A stretch of 21,630 nt of DNA. Origin: Colimorpha_A sp964630635 (GTDB taxonomy: Bacteria; Bacillota; Clostridia; Oscillospirales; CAG-272). The translations under genes and the position numbers were made by a program. The DNA lies in assembly GCA_964630635.1 (NCBI GenBank), contig CAZVVM010000024.1, positions 1-21,630 on the forward strand. Direction: 5' to 3'. Positions 14,622 to 21,630 of the stretch are shown one piece after another. The notes below the pieces were generated by a model, which saw nothing but the letters and a program-made list of their open reading frames with translations, was not told the DNA's origin and did not search any database. Each line of letters begins with the position of its first letter. Within the stretch, counting starts at the first letter, position 1.

Positions 14622-15235
14622 TACGCCACCTCCTTTTTAGTAAAAGCGCGCTTAATGCGTTTGAAGAACCGCACGGTGAATTTTACTATCAGCTTTGACA
14701 GAGCCAAGCAGCCGCAGAAGGCAAAGACGGTAAGTCCTGCGCAGGCAAGTGATGCGCCGATAAGCGCGATTCCCGTTATTGCCTCGGCTCTGACAATTTG
14801 CAAAGCTCCGAGTGCAAGCAAAGAGGGGCAAACGACTGCAAGCGCGGCAAAGCAAGCCCAAAGCGCGATCATTACCGCCCACATTGATACGTAAAGAGAA
14901 ATAGATACAACAAAAGCCGCACCGATAAGCGGAAGCCAAACGGGTATTCCGAGTATCAAAAGGGCGATCTCCCATCCCTTAAGGCGTTTTGCCGTTTTTT
15001 CTTTTTCCTTTGGTTCTTCAGCGTCTTCGGACGAGCTCTGCGCAAATTCAACCATTATACTCTTTGCAATTTCGTCAATATCTCCGACTGCCGCGACGGC
15101 TTCCTCTTCAGTCAGACCCTCTTCCATTCGATCCTCTATCATTTCGCTGTAAAAATTCAGGCGTTCCTCGATCTCGTTTTCGGCAAGTCCCAAAAGCTTT
15201 TGATCGAGTTCGTGTAGAAACTCTATTTTAGTCAT
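14621..15235 (-). CDS. HAAS / DUF1700 membrane protein
   Basis: This 204-residue protein starts with the HAAS domain (about residues 1-65, FLHELDQKLLGL...RLNFYSEMIEDRMEEGLTEEEAVAAVGD). That domain occurs next to PadR regulators and is thought to signal with them. An acidic/basic linker and three to four membrane segments follow (about 85-185), with a basic tail RFFKRIKRAFTKKE. I place the start at ATG 15235, not at a TTG 24 bases upstream, because AAAGGAGG (15244-15251) lies between them, 9 bases before the ATG. It overlaps the padR end by 8 bases and the DUF4097 start by 1 base, so the three are translationally coupled. Confidence 0.88.
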   Translation of the reverse strand: MTKIEFLHELDQKLLGLAENEIEERLNFYSEMIEDRMEEGLTEEEAVAAVGDIDEIAKSIMVEFAQSSSEDAEEPKEKEKTAKRLKGWEIALLILGIPVWLPLIGAAFVVSISLYVSMWAVMIALWACFAALAVVCPSLLALGALQIVRAEAITGIALIGASLACAGLTVFAFCGCLALSKLIVKFTVRFFKRIKRAFTKKEVA

Positions 15236-15548
15236 CGCTACCGTCCTCCTTTGCGACAAAATTATATATCGAAACTATTTCTTTCCACTCGTTCTTAAAT
15301 TCTTCTATTCTTTTTCGTCCGATATCGGTTATTCTGTAATACTTTCGAAGCCGCCCGCCGTGCTCTGCCGTCCATACCGTCAGCATATTCGCACTTTCAA
15401 GACGCTTTAGGATCGTATAAAGCGTCGATTCCGAGAGCTCAATATACGGCTTCATATCCTTTATTATCTTATAGCCGTACGAGTCCTCGTTCTTTATCGC
15501 CGCGAGCACGCATACGTCAAGCAGTCCTCTTTTTAGCTGAATGTCCAT
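15228..15548 (-). CDS. PadR-family transcriptional regulator
   Basis: This 106-residue winged-helix regulator has the PadR signature: KRGLLDVCVLAAI, SYGYKIIKDM, ESTLYTILKRLES, and the wing GGRLRKYYRITDIGRKR. The C-terminal region after the wing is short (about 25 residues, one helix), the subfamily that lacks a large effector domain and pairs with HAAS proteins. GGGGAGG upstream serves ATG 15548. It is the first gene of an operon with HAAS and DUF4097. A near-perfect dyad overlaps its own promoter, so negative autoregulation is likely (inference). Confidence 0.92.
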   Translation of the reverse strand: MDIQLKRGLLDVCVLAAIKNEDSYGYKIIKDMKPYIELSESTLYTILKRLESANMLTVWTAEHGGRLRKYYRITDIGRKRIEEFKNEWKEIVSIYNFVAKEDGSDD

Positions 15549-15563
15549 ACCATACCTCCCCTT

Positions 15564-15601
15564 ACATAATACATCATATCACGAGGTATTGTGTTTGTCA
15601 A
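15564..15601 (-). promoter_or_regulatory. padR promoter with overlapping dyad operator
   Basis: On the minus strand TTGACA (15596-15601) and TATGAT (15573-15578) have a 17-base spacer. An inverted repeat ACATAATAC-(13)-GTATTGTGT (arms 15564-15572 and 15586-15594, 8 of 9 positions complementary) covers the -10 box and most of the spacer. This is the expected position for a PadR repressor site. The opposing rsmF promoter starts 19 bases away. Confidence 0.78.
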
Positions 15602-15620
15602 GAGGAATTTCAAAAAAATA

Positions 15621-15649
15621 TTGCAGATTTGACTTATTTGTATTATAAT
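15621..15649 (+). promoter_or_regulatory. Sigma-A promoter of rsmF
   Basis: TTGCAG (15621-15626) and TATAAT (15644-15649) have a 17-base spacer, 32 bases before the rsmF ATG. It is divergent from the padR promoter. Confidence 0.83.
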
Positions 15650-15681
15650 GGTATCAACATAATTTTACCGAGGAATGAGTT

Positions 15682-17130
15682 ATGAAATTACCCGAAGCGT
15701 TCTGCGCGCGAATGAAAATGATGCTCGGAGATGAATACGAGGCGTTTTTGTCCTCTTACGACCGACCGAGCACGCCGTCTCTGCGCCTGAATCCTTTGAA
15801 AAAGAATAATATTTGCTTAAGTGATATTTCGGAAATTCCGTGCATAGGTGACCGTGTGCCGTGGGCGGAGAACGGGTACTATTACGATCCCGAAGGTGAA
15901 ACGCGACCGGGAAAGCATCCCTATCACGAATCGGGCGTTTACTACATTCAGGAAGCAAGCGCGATGCTCCCGGCTTCCCTTTTTCCACCCTGTGAAGACG
16001 ACAAGGTGCTTGATCTTTGTGCCGCACCGGGCGGAAAAAGCACACAGCTTGCGGCGGCTTTAAACGGAAATGGAATTCTCGTTTCTAACGAGATACATCC
16101 CCAAAGAGCGTCGATCCTTTCACAGAACGTCGAGCGAATGGGCATCCGCAACGCAGTCGTTACCTGCCACGCTCCTAAGGAGCTTGTTCGACATTTTCCC
16201 TGCTTTTTTGACAAGATCGTAGTTGACGCGCCCTGCTCGGGCGAGGGAATGTTCCGCAAGGAGGAGCAGGCGCTCACGATGTGGAGCAAAGAGAACGTCG
16301 ATCTCTGCGCCGAGCGGCAAAGGGATATTCTCGAATCTGCTTCTGAAATGCTAAAACCGGACGGATATCTTATCTATTCGACCTGCACCTTTGCGCCCGA
16401 GGAAAACGAGGGTGTAATCCTGCATTTTCTCCGCAATCATCCCGAATTTGAGGTCGTTGAGCCGATGAATAACGCAGTGCTTGACTGCATTTCGAAAGGA
16501 CTTATCGACCGCGGAAACCCCGAATGGGTAAACGGCGAGGAATACGCAGACCAGATAAAAAAGACGCTTCGCATCTTCCCGCATCACGCAAACGGCGAGG
16601 GGCATTTTGCGGCATTGCTTCATAAATCCGCCGACGCGCCGACTGCGAGCGTAAAGGAACGCAAAAACGATAAGAAAAAGCAAAAGGAAAATGGCTTCGG
16701 GCGCGGACAAACGACGCCCGAGAGTGCGTACAAGCTTTTCTTGCTGTTCATCAAGGACGTGACCGACGAGACGATAGACGGCGTTCCCTGCCTTTTCGGC
16801 GAACAGCTTTATCTGTGTCCGAGTGACCTGCCGTCGCCGCGCGAGGGACTTAAGACTCTTCGGCACGGCTTGCATCTTGGTACGGTCGTAAACGGTAACC
16901 GTTTTGAACCGTCGCACGCGTTGGCACTCGCGCTTGATCCGTCAAAGGCGAAAAAGACCTTCTCTATCGACCTTGATTCTGCGTTCTCCTACCTGCGCGG
17001 CGAGGTCGTTCCCTGCGATAACGAAAAGGGGTGGCACATTGTAGTTCACGATTCCTTCCCTCTCGGCTGGGGCAAGGCAAGCGACGGAATGATGAAAAAC
17101 CATTACCCGAAGGGGTTACGAAAACAGTAA
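15682..17130 (+). CDS. rsmF: RsmF-type 16S rRNA m5C methyltransferase (NSUN family)
   Basis: This SAM-dependent RNA cytosine-5 methyltransferase has as its best family match RsmF (YebU), which modifies C1407 of 16S rRNA. The 482-residue protein has the Rossmann methyltransferase in residues about 10-300. The SAM loop is DLCAAPGGKS (111-120), VVDAPCSGEGMFRK carries Cys185, and IYSTCTFAPEENE carries the nucleophile Cys235. A basic, low-complexity linker (about 315-350, ERKNDKKKQKE) leads to a C-terminal PUA-like/RsmF-C domain (about 350-482, LYLCPSDLPSP, GTVVNGNRFEPSHALALAL). GAGGA at 15670-15674 serves ATG 15682. It is monocistronic, between its own promoter and the terminator at 17131. The exact target base is inferred from the family. 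Confidence 0.93.
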   Translation: MKLPEAFCARMKMMLGDEYEAFLSSYDRPSTPSLRLNPLKKNNICLSDISEIPCIGDRVPWAENGYYYDPEGETRPGKHPYHESGVYYIQEASAMLPASLFPPCEDDKVLDLCAAPGGKSTQLAAALNGNGILVSNEIHPQRASILSQNVERMGIRNAVVTCHAPKELVRHFPCFFDKIVVDAPCSGEGMFRKEEQALTMWSKENVDLCAERQRDILESASEMLKPDGYLIYSTCTFAPEENEGVILHFLRNHPEFEVVEPMNNAVLDCISKGLIDRGNPEWVNGEEYADQIKKTLRIFPHHANGEGHFAALLHKSADAPTASVKERKNDKKKQKENGFGRGQTTPESAYKLFLLFIKDVTDETIDGVPCLFGEQLYLCPSDLPSPREGLKTLRHGLHLGTVVNGNRFEPSHALALALDPSKAKKTFSIDLDSAFSYLRGEVVPCDNEKGWHIVVHDSFPLGWGKASDGMMKNHYPKGLRKQ

Positions 17131-17160
17131 AAAAGAACGCGGAAAATTCCGCGTTCTTTT
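17131..17160. terminator. Bidirectional intrinsic terminator (rsmF / surface nuclease)
   Basis: A 14-bp perfect stem, AAAAGAACGCGGAA and its complement, encloses an AA centre (a four-base loop in practice). Terminal A- and T-runs give U-tracts in both directions. It directly abuts the rsmF stop on one side and the nuclease stop at 17162 on the other. Confidence 0.92.
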
Positions 17161-17161
17161 A

Positions 17162-19864
17162 TTATTTACTCTTCTTTTCCTTTATAATAACGACGGTTGC
17201 GACTGCGCCTACTCCGACTATCGCAACAATAGCAATAACAGTAAGAAGAACGCCGTTGTCGTTCTTTTTCTTATTACCCTTGCCGCCTTCACCATCGGTC
17301 GTATCGGAAGGATCGGTCACATCGGGAGTCGTCGTATCGGTACCGTCGGTCGTTTCGTCGGGAACGGTCGTTACGGTTCCGTCTGTTGTCGTATCCTCGG
17401 GGAGCTTACCGCTCTCGGAAATACCGCATCTACTACAAATATTTGTAGCTTCATCGAAGTCGTGACCCAGAGCGTTGCCCTCGGTTGCCTGACACTTAGT
17501 ACAGGTCTTGGGAGTATCGCAGTCGGCGGCAGTCCAGTTGTGTCCGGTTGTCTTTATCGTCTGTCCCTTGTTTATGATTTCGTTACAAGCGGTACACTTA
17601 ACGTTTCCGGTATGTCCGTCGACGGTACAGGTAGGTGCCTTTGCACCTTCGATAGTCGTATTGGTATGAGCACAGGTCGGAGTAGTAGAACCCGAACCGG
17701 AGCTTGAGCTATCGCCGGTGTAGACCGTGATACTATATGCACGGCTCTGTTTTGCCAGATTAGAATACGTAACAGAATTAACGGGAGAAGCAAATACAAC
17801 GGTAATGATGCCGTCATTATTCGTTGCAGTTGCACCATCGGGGGCATTCAGCCAGCTGCCAACGTACTTACTGTCTGAAATTCCTACGCAGTTTATCTCA
17901 ATCTTGGTTATACCGGGATATTCAATAATAACGTCAGAGCCCTGATAGAAGCGTGCAGGATTGCTGTAATCCGCTACGTTGTTCGACGCGCTCGCCTTAT
18001 TGTTGGTGACCGTAATGCCGCTCATTACCCAGACCTGCTTAGAGGTAGAGAACTCGGTGCGGTTTGCGGTATCCGCAAAGCTGATCGTTACAGTAGTGCC
18101 GTCAGAGCTTGTCGGTTCAGCTGCGCCACAAACGGTACACTTATTATTGCTGTAATTATGTCCCGTTGCGTTTGTCTTATCGCCCGTGTAGGTGTCACCG
18201 CAGAGCGAGCAGGTGTAGGTTGTAAAGCCGCCGCTTACGCAGTTCGGCTTAACTACGACGGAGGTATACTTATGAGTACAGGTTGCGGGAGGAGTAACGT
18301 CGGTGCTTCCGTCTCCGCTGTTTCCGCCGCTGTTTCCGCTTCCGTCAGTCGTATAAAGACGTGCAATATAGTCGGTGTCCTTGAGCTTTGTCGAGGTAAG
18401 AACGCTCATCGTGAAGTACGATCCGTAAGTACCGATATAGCTCGGCTCGCCCGAAACATTGGTTGTAAGAGCGTTTTTCGCGCTGTCCCAGGTATATACG
18501 GAGGATGCGGTCGCAGCAAACGTGAAGTTATAATGCTCATTGCCGTCAGAGCCGGTAGCAAGAACGAGGTTTATATACTGCTTCGTATTACTGCTATCCT
18601 TGAAATAGAGGTAATAGCCGCCCGTTGCGGTCTCAACGAAGACGTCAACGCCTTTCGTCTGATCTGTATCGGTTGCGCCGTAGTAACCCGACATAGCGCC
18701 CGTGAAGTAGTATTCCATTGCCGCCGCGTCGGAATAGAGACCGAGCTTATACGCCTTGCCGGTAGTAACCGAGGTAGCGTACGTGGGCTTGACCGCTTCC
18801 TTTTCACCGCAGAGAGAGCAGGTTCCGGAAACGTAGTTATGATTCTTTGCTTCAACGTAGTTTGTCTTATAGCTGTAGGTACAGCCCGAGGTCTTACATT
18901 TGATGATCGTGTAGCCCTTTGTCGTACAGGTCGCCGCTACGACAGTACCTGCGTCGAAGTTATTGTGGCTGCACTTCTTATTGCTTGTACCCGAGGGGGT
19001 AGTCATATTTTCGGGGATATCCGCTCCAAAGAGCAAGAATCCAAGCTCGGGATAGTCAACGAATACGTTACGAGTACCCGTGATGGATTCTACCGCATCG
19101 TTACGGCCAAGCTCCCATGTGTCAACAGGGTCAGCTTCCATCCATTCAAGGAGGACGTCAAGACTCTCCATTACTCCGCTCTTACCCCAAGCGTAGTTGC
19201 GATTGCCCCAACGAACGTAAACGTAGAGGAAGATACGCGAAACGTCGCCGCGAAGGTCGTACGTACCGTTCGACTCACTGTTAGGATTATAGTATCCGCT
19301 ACTCTTGCCGTAAGCGGTATTACCGCGCGACGAGTTTTCGCTCGTCGAGGTCGGGCGAAGCATCATAAGATCGTTTTCATCGCTTCCGCCGAGTCCCTTA
19401 CTGTTTGGCCAGGTATGCTCGCGGTTCCATCCGCCGTCCCATGTAGGACCGATCGCGTTACCGGAATAGAAGGACGAGATCTTTCCACCGCTTCCCTGAC
19501 AGTCGGTATACTGGAAAAGACTCTTTGTTGCGTCGTAGCTCGTAATGTAGCTATGCGCATTCTTCATCATATCCTGCAGCGCCTTGAACAGAGCGCTGTT
19601 AGGCGCGTCAGACGTACCCGTTCCGCCTGCATAGGTTGAGAGCACGTCGTACGACGTATACTTGTCATAGAACTTTTCGGCATTCGGGGACATAAACGTC
19701 GCAACGGTTCCGCGCGTGCCCCAGTTGTATATGTATTTGCCGTTCGAGGCATACACATAGTTTACTTCTGCGGCTTCTGCCTGCATACTGATAAAGGTAA
19801 GCGTCGATATACAGCAAACCAGTACCAGAATGACCGCTAATCCGCGTTTCAAGATATTGTTCAT
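17162..19864 (-). CDS. Membrane-anchored extracellular endonuclease I-family protein
   Basis: This is a 900-residue surface protein. A signal peptide (1 to about 31, MQAEAAE cleavage region) precedes an endonuclease I (EndA/NucM-like) domain at about 60-280. Visible motifs are GGWNREHTWPNSKG with catalytic His150, SSRGNTAYG (178-186), DLRGDVSRI (203-211) and TGTRNVFVDYPEL (262-274). Three Cys-rich 'CxH...CxxC...GH' regions (about 297-355, 528-583, 730-815) alternate with two beta-rich domains (about 364-508 and 590-716). A Thr/Asp-rich stalk (822-860), a membrane helix (about 871-893) and a basic tail anchor it with the nuclease outside. ATG 19864 is chosen because GAGGAGA (19871-19877) lies 6 bases upstream; a longer frame from TTG 19879 would run through that site. 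It likely degrades extracellular nucleic acid for nutrition or biofilm control. Confidence 0.9.
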   Translation of the reverse strand: MNNILKRGLAVILVLVCCISTLTFISMQAEAAEVNYVYASNGKYIYNWGTRGTVATFMSPNAEKFYDKYTSYDVLSTYAGGTGTSDAPNSALFKALQDMMKNAHSYITSYDATKSLFQYTDCQGSGGKISSFYSGNAIGPTWDGGWNREHTWPNSKGLGGSDENDLMMLRPTSTSENSSRGNTAYGKSSGYYNPNSESNGTYDLRGDVSRIFLYVYVRWGNRNYAWGKSGVMESLDVLLEWMEADPVDTWELGRNDAVESITGTRNVFVDYPELGFLLFGADIPENMTTPSGTSNKKCSHNNFDAGTVVAATCTTKGYTIIKCKTSGCTYSYKTNYVEAKNHNYVSGTCSLCGEKEAVKPTYATSVTTGKAYKLGLYSDAAAMEYYFTGAMSGYYGATDTDQTKGVDVFVETATGGYYLYFKDSSNTKQYINLVLATGSDGNEHYNFTFAATASSVYTWDSAKNALTTNVSGEPSYIGTYGSYFTMSVLTSTKLKDTDYIARLYTTDGSGNSGGNSGDGSTDVTPPATCTHKYTSVVVKPNCVSGGFTTYTCSLCGDTYTGDKTNATGHNYSNNKCTVCGAAEPTSSDGTTVTISFADTANRTEFSTSKQVWVMSGITVTNNKASASNNVADYSNPARFYQGSDVIIEYPGITKIEINCVGISDSKYVGSWLNAPDGATATNNDGIITVVFASPVNSVTYSNLAKQSRAYSITVYTGDSSSSGSGSTTPTCAHTNTTIEGAKAPTCTVDGHTGNVKCTACNEIINKGQTIKTTGHNWTAADCDTPKTCTKCQATEGNALGHDFDEATNICSRCGISESGKLPEDTTTDGTVTTVPDETTDGTDTTTPDVTDPSDTTDGEGGKGNKKKNDNGVLLTVIAIVAIVGVGAVATVVIIKEKKSK

Positions 19865-19897
19865 CTGAATTCTCCTCAATAGATATTCATCTTATAT

Positions 19898-19926
19898 AGT
19901 TTACCCTATAATGCGGATAAAATCAA
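19898..19926 (-). promoter_or_regulatory. Sigma-A promoter of the surface nuclease gene
   Basis: On the minus strand TTGATT (19921-19926) and TAAACT (19898-19903) have a 17-base spacer, 34 bases before ATG 19864. The terminator at 19980-20015 isolates it from the MFS gene. Confidence 0.78.
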
Positions 19927-19942
19927 TAGATTTTTGAAAACT

Positions 19943-19971
19943 TTGCAGCTTTGTCGGTTTTTCCGTATAAT
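19943..19971 (+). promoter_or_regulatory. Orphan + strand sigma-A promoter facing a terminator
   Basis: TTGCAG (19943-19948) and TATAAT (19966-19971) have a 17-base spacer. Predicted initiation near 19978 is at the very base of the hairpin terminator 19980-20015. No + strand gene follows. It may produce only a tiny hairpin RNA or be inactive. Confidence 0.5.
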
Positions 19972-19979
19972 AATGTCAA

Positions 19980-20015
19980 AAAACGTCCCCGACGCATCGG
20001 CGTCGGGGACGTTTT
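19980..20015. terminator. Bidirectional intrinsic terminator of the MFS gene
   Basis: A 16-bp perfect stem (AAAACGTCCCCGACGC and complement) closes an ATCG loop, with A/T runs at both ends. Its right arm overlaps the MFS stop codon at 20014-20016. Confidence 0.92.
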
Positions 20016-21225
20016 AATTCGTCATAATGAAGTTTTTTACTCTCGGGTGGAAGCAGAGGTATATCATTGGCAGAAGCGAGACTGCGCTTCCGATTGCGAA
20101 GACGATATACAATGGAAAAAGGTCTCCGAGCACACCGTAAAGAACCGTTGAAAGTGCCGATCCGCCAACGCAGGCAGACTGAACGAAGCCGAGTATCGCA
20201 CCGCGGTTATCCTCGGGGAGTGCAAGCATAAGTGACGCGTTGAACACCGCGTTTCCCGCGCAGTTCATAAACGCTCCGAGGAAGCCGAATATGCACATCA
20301 TAATGAAGCTTTCCGTCAAGAACGCGAGCACCATAAAGACGACGGACGAGGTAAAGCTTATCGCCATCACCCAAAAGCGTGCCTTCGGCTTCAGCTTGAT
20401 TATTCCGAGAAGAACCACGCAGATAAGCGATGCGACCGTCGTTATCGACATAAGGTAGCCGTACATATCGACCGAAAAGCCCTTCTGCATACAAAACGGA
20501 AGCATAAGGGAAAACGATCCTGCGGAGAGGAAATTAAGTATTATCGCACACGGAATGAATATTTTAAGGCACGGCTCGGAAAAGACCGTCCTTACCGCAG
20601 AGCCCATATCTCGCAACACGCCCTTTACAGTTACCATCTCGCCCTGACGGAGCGTTTTCGGAACGCGTATAAAAAGCTCGCTGATCGCGGAATAGAGATT
20701 ACTTAAACCGTTGATTATCACGATAAGCGGCACTCCGAAAAACGCGACCATTACGCCGCTGAACGCCGTGCCAACGGTATTGACGAGCGAGCTTGACGCA
20801 GAGAAAACAGACTGACCGCGAACCATATCGTCACGCGGAACAATGTCGATAAGAAGCGTGTTCGCGGCAGGTGAATAAAAGACGCTTCCGAATGCGGCGA
20901 GGAACGCGGCAACGAGAACGCCTGCGATGCTCAATTTATTCGTATACGCGAAAATACCGACCGTTATCATTACCGCGCCCTGCATAAGGTCGAGCCCGAC
21001 CATTACCCATTTGCGGTTGAGCTTGTCCACGATGCTTCCGCAGAACGGCGAGAGGAACATCGTAACGAACATCGAGATCGCCGACATAACGCCCATAAGT
21101 GCGCTCGACCCCGTTTGCTCATACACCCAATAGCCGATAGCGACGCTATACATAAGGTCGCCAAGGGTACTGACCGTGCTGCCTTGCAAAAGCAGTATAA
21201 AATCTTTATTCCACAGTTTTTTCAT
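20014..21225 (-). CDS. MFS-family transporter (drug/siderophore exporter-like)
   Basis: This 403-residue polytopic membrane protein has about 12 hydrophobic segments. It has the major facilitator layout of the MFS_3/enterobactin-exporter-like group common in Firmicutes. It starts with KDFILLLQGSTVSTLGDLMYSVAIGYWVYE and has the cytoplasmic loop 2-3 motif GSIVDKLNRKWVM (about 63-75, the family's motif A region). A central loop near residues 190-210 separates the two halves. The likely role is proton-driven export of a small molecule; substrate unknown. ATG 21225 is the natural start, with only a moderate GGCGG site upstream. It is transcribed alone, with its -10 box right after the terminator of the upstream UPF0340 gene. 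Confidence 0.9.
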   Translation of the reverse strand: MKKLWNKDFILLLQGSTVSTLGDLMYSVAIGYWVYEQTGSSALMGVMSAISMFVTMFLSPFCGSIVDKLNRKWVMVGLDLMQGAVMITVGIFAYTNKLSIAGVLVAAFLAAFGSVFYSPAANTLLIDIVPRDDMVRGQSVFSASSSLVNTVGTAFSGVMVAFFGVPLIVIINGLSNLYSAISELFIRVPKTLRQGEMVTVKGVLRDMGSAVRTVFSEPCLKIFIPCAIILNFLSAGSFSLMLPFCMQKGFSVDMYGYLMSITTVASLICVVLLGIIKLKPKARFWVMAISFTSSVVFMVLAFLTESFIMMCIFGFLGAFMNCAGNAVFNASLMLALPEDNRGAILGFVQSACVGGSALSTVLYGVLGDLFPLYIVFAIGSAVSLLPMIYLCFHPRVKNFIMTN

Positions 21226-21257
21226 TTTGTCATCCGCCCGTATGATTTATTAACGAC

Positions 21258-21263
21258 ATTATA
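21258..21263 (-). promoter_or_regulatory. Probable extended -10 promoter of the MFS gene
   Basis: TGATATAAT on the minus strand gives a perfect -10 with an upstream TG. The -35 position (about 21281-21286, TACAAG) is poor and lies in the terminator stem of the upstream gene. Confidence 0.55.
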
Positions 21264-21267
21264 TCAC

Positions 21268-21315
21268 AAAAATCAAGCGTCTTGTAGATGAATTCTTCAC
21301 CTCTTGACGCTTGAT
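21268..21315 (-). terminator. Terminator of the UPF0340 gene
   Basis: In minus-strand sense ATCAAGCGTC (21306-21315) pairs with GACGCTTGAT (21272-21281) around a 24-base loop. The loop holds a smaller near-palindrome centred on GAATTC. The outer stem is followed by TTTTT. It lies 15 bases after the UPF0340 stop. Confidence 0.8.
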
Positions 21316-21330
21316 ATTTACCTGATAGAA

Positions 21331-21630
21331 TTACAGCATATTTTCGTCGTAAACGGCGCGGACTCCGCCGATGAACTTCGGGCGTGTGCGCGCGGCGACG
21401 ACGAGAGCTTCGCCGATATGATCGTTCGTCAGACGCAGAGGAACTGCGACCTTTTTGAGGTGCATTCCGATGAGCGTAAGACCTATATCAAGCCCCGCGT
21501 CTGCCTTTATCTCCTCAACGACGACGGGATCGGAAAACGACTTATACGCCTGCGTTGCCATCGAGCCGCCTGCCTTCGGCTGGGGAATCACGTTGACCGT
21601 TTCAAGATTCGGCGCCGCTTCCCTCTCGAT
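21331..21630 (-). CDS. UPF0340 / DUF436 family protein (partial at window edge)
   Basis: The visible 99 residues are the C-terminal half of a UPF0340 (TIGR01440, B. subtilis YwlG-like) protein, usually about 180 residues. Recognised stretches are KAGGSMATQAYKSFSDPVVV, EEIKADAGLDIGLTLIGMHL, KKVAVPLR and ARTRPKFIGGVRAVY. The frame is open to base 21630, so the GTG at 21591 is internal and the true start lies outside. The family is widespread in Firmicutes with no established function; it often lies near glycine/serine hydroxymethyltransferase or phosphatase genes, but no neighbour is visible here. It ends in its own hairpin terminator. Confidence 0.93.
   Translation of the reverse strand: MEREAAPNLETVNVIPQPKAGGSMATQAYKSFSDPVVVEEIKADAGLDIGLTLIGMHLKKVAVPLRLTNDHIGEALVVAARTRPKFIGGVRAVYDENML

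Noticed and set aside
15236..15259. TTG start giving a 212-residue HAAS protein
   Set aside because: The AAAGGAGG site lies inside the extension; ATG 15235 starts the conserved MTKIEFLHELD sequence.
18158..19639. 493-codon open frame on the + strand
   Set aside because: It lies fully antisense to the nuclease gene, which has a signal peptide, catalytic motifs and a good start. The shadow product is Arg/Cys/Val-rich with no recognisable domain and no ribosome site.
19865..19879. TTG start giving a 905-residue nuclease
   Set aside because: The extension would cover the GAGGAGA ribosome site; ATG 19864 is correctly spaced.

Overview
The window looks like chromosomal DNA of an anaerobic, probably gut-associated member of the Clostridia (Firmicutes, Oscillospirales-like). 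This rests on the gene order ileS-lspA-rluD, strong Shine-Dalgarno sites, near-consensus sigma-A promoters, a PadR/HAAS/DUF4097 module, UPF0340, and secreted proteins carrying the Cys-rich 'ATCTEDG...C..CG...ATGH' repeats common in gut Clostridia. Base composition is mid-range. No rRNA, tRNA, CRISPR array, transposase or phage gene was seen, and no gene-free stretch exceeds 300 bases.

Bases 1-7780 (+ strand) hold one tightly packed housekeeping operon: the 3' end of ileS, then lspA, rluD, a Cof-type HAD phosphatase, metG, tatD, a nicotinate phosphoribosyltransferase and methylglyoxal synthase. Most junctions overlap or lie within 6 bases, and the run ends at a 14-bp hairpin terminator. It joins translation (two tRNA synthetases, rRNA pseudouridylation), lipoprotein maturation and NAD/triose-phosphate metabolism.

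Bases 7789-10712 (- strand) hold a three-gene exported cluster: a 764-aa secreted repeat protein, a 130-aa Thr-rich lipoprotein starting at GTG inside the previous stop, and a 40-aa small ORF. It is driven by a TTGACA-17-TACAAT promoter and ends at the shared terminator. A divergent promoter drives two tandem 217-aa SGNH-hydrolase-like genes (about 81% identical). They are followed by two pairs of REP-like inverted repeats.

Bases 12395-15601 (- strand) carry a cytoplasmic TIM-barrel glycosidase-like gene with its own promoter and the operon padR-HAAS-DUF4097, which has a dyad operator candidate over the padR promoter. rsmF (+) follows, from its own promoter.

Bases 17131-20015 (- strand) hold a 900-aa membrane-anchored surface nuclease of the endonuclease I family, decorated with the same Cys-rich repeats as the 764-aa protein. 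An MFS exporter and the 3' part of a UPF0340 gene complete the window. Convergent units are separated by strong bidirectional hairpin terminators.

The most novel-looking items are the secreted protein/lipoprotein/micro-ORF trio, the surface nuclease architecture, the duplicated SGNH pair with a GPS active-site motif, and the REP-like pairs.
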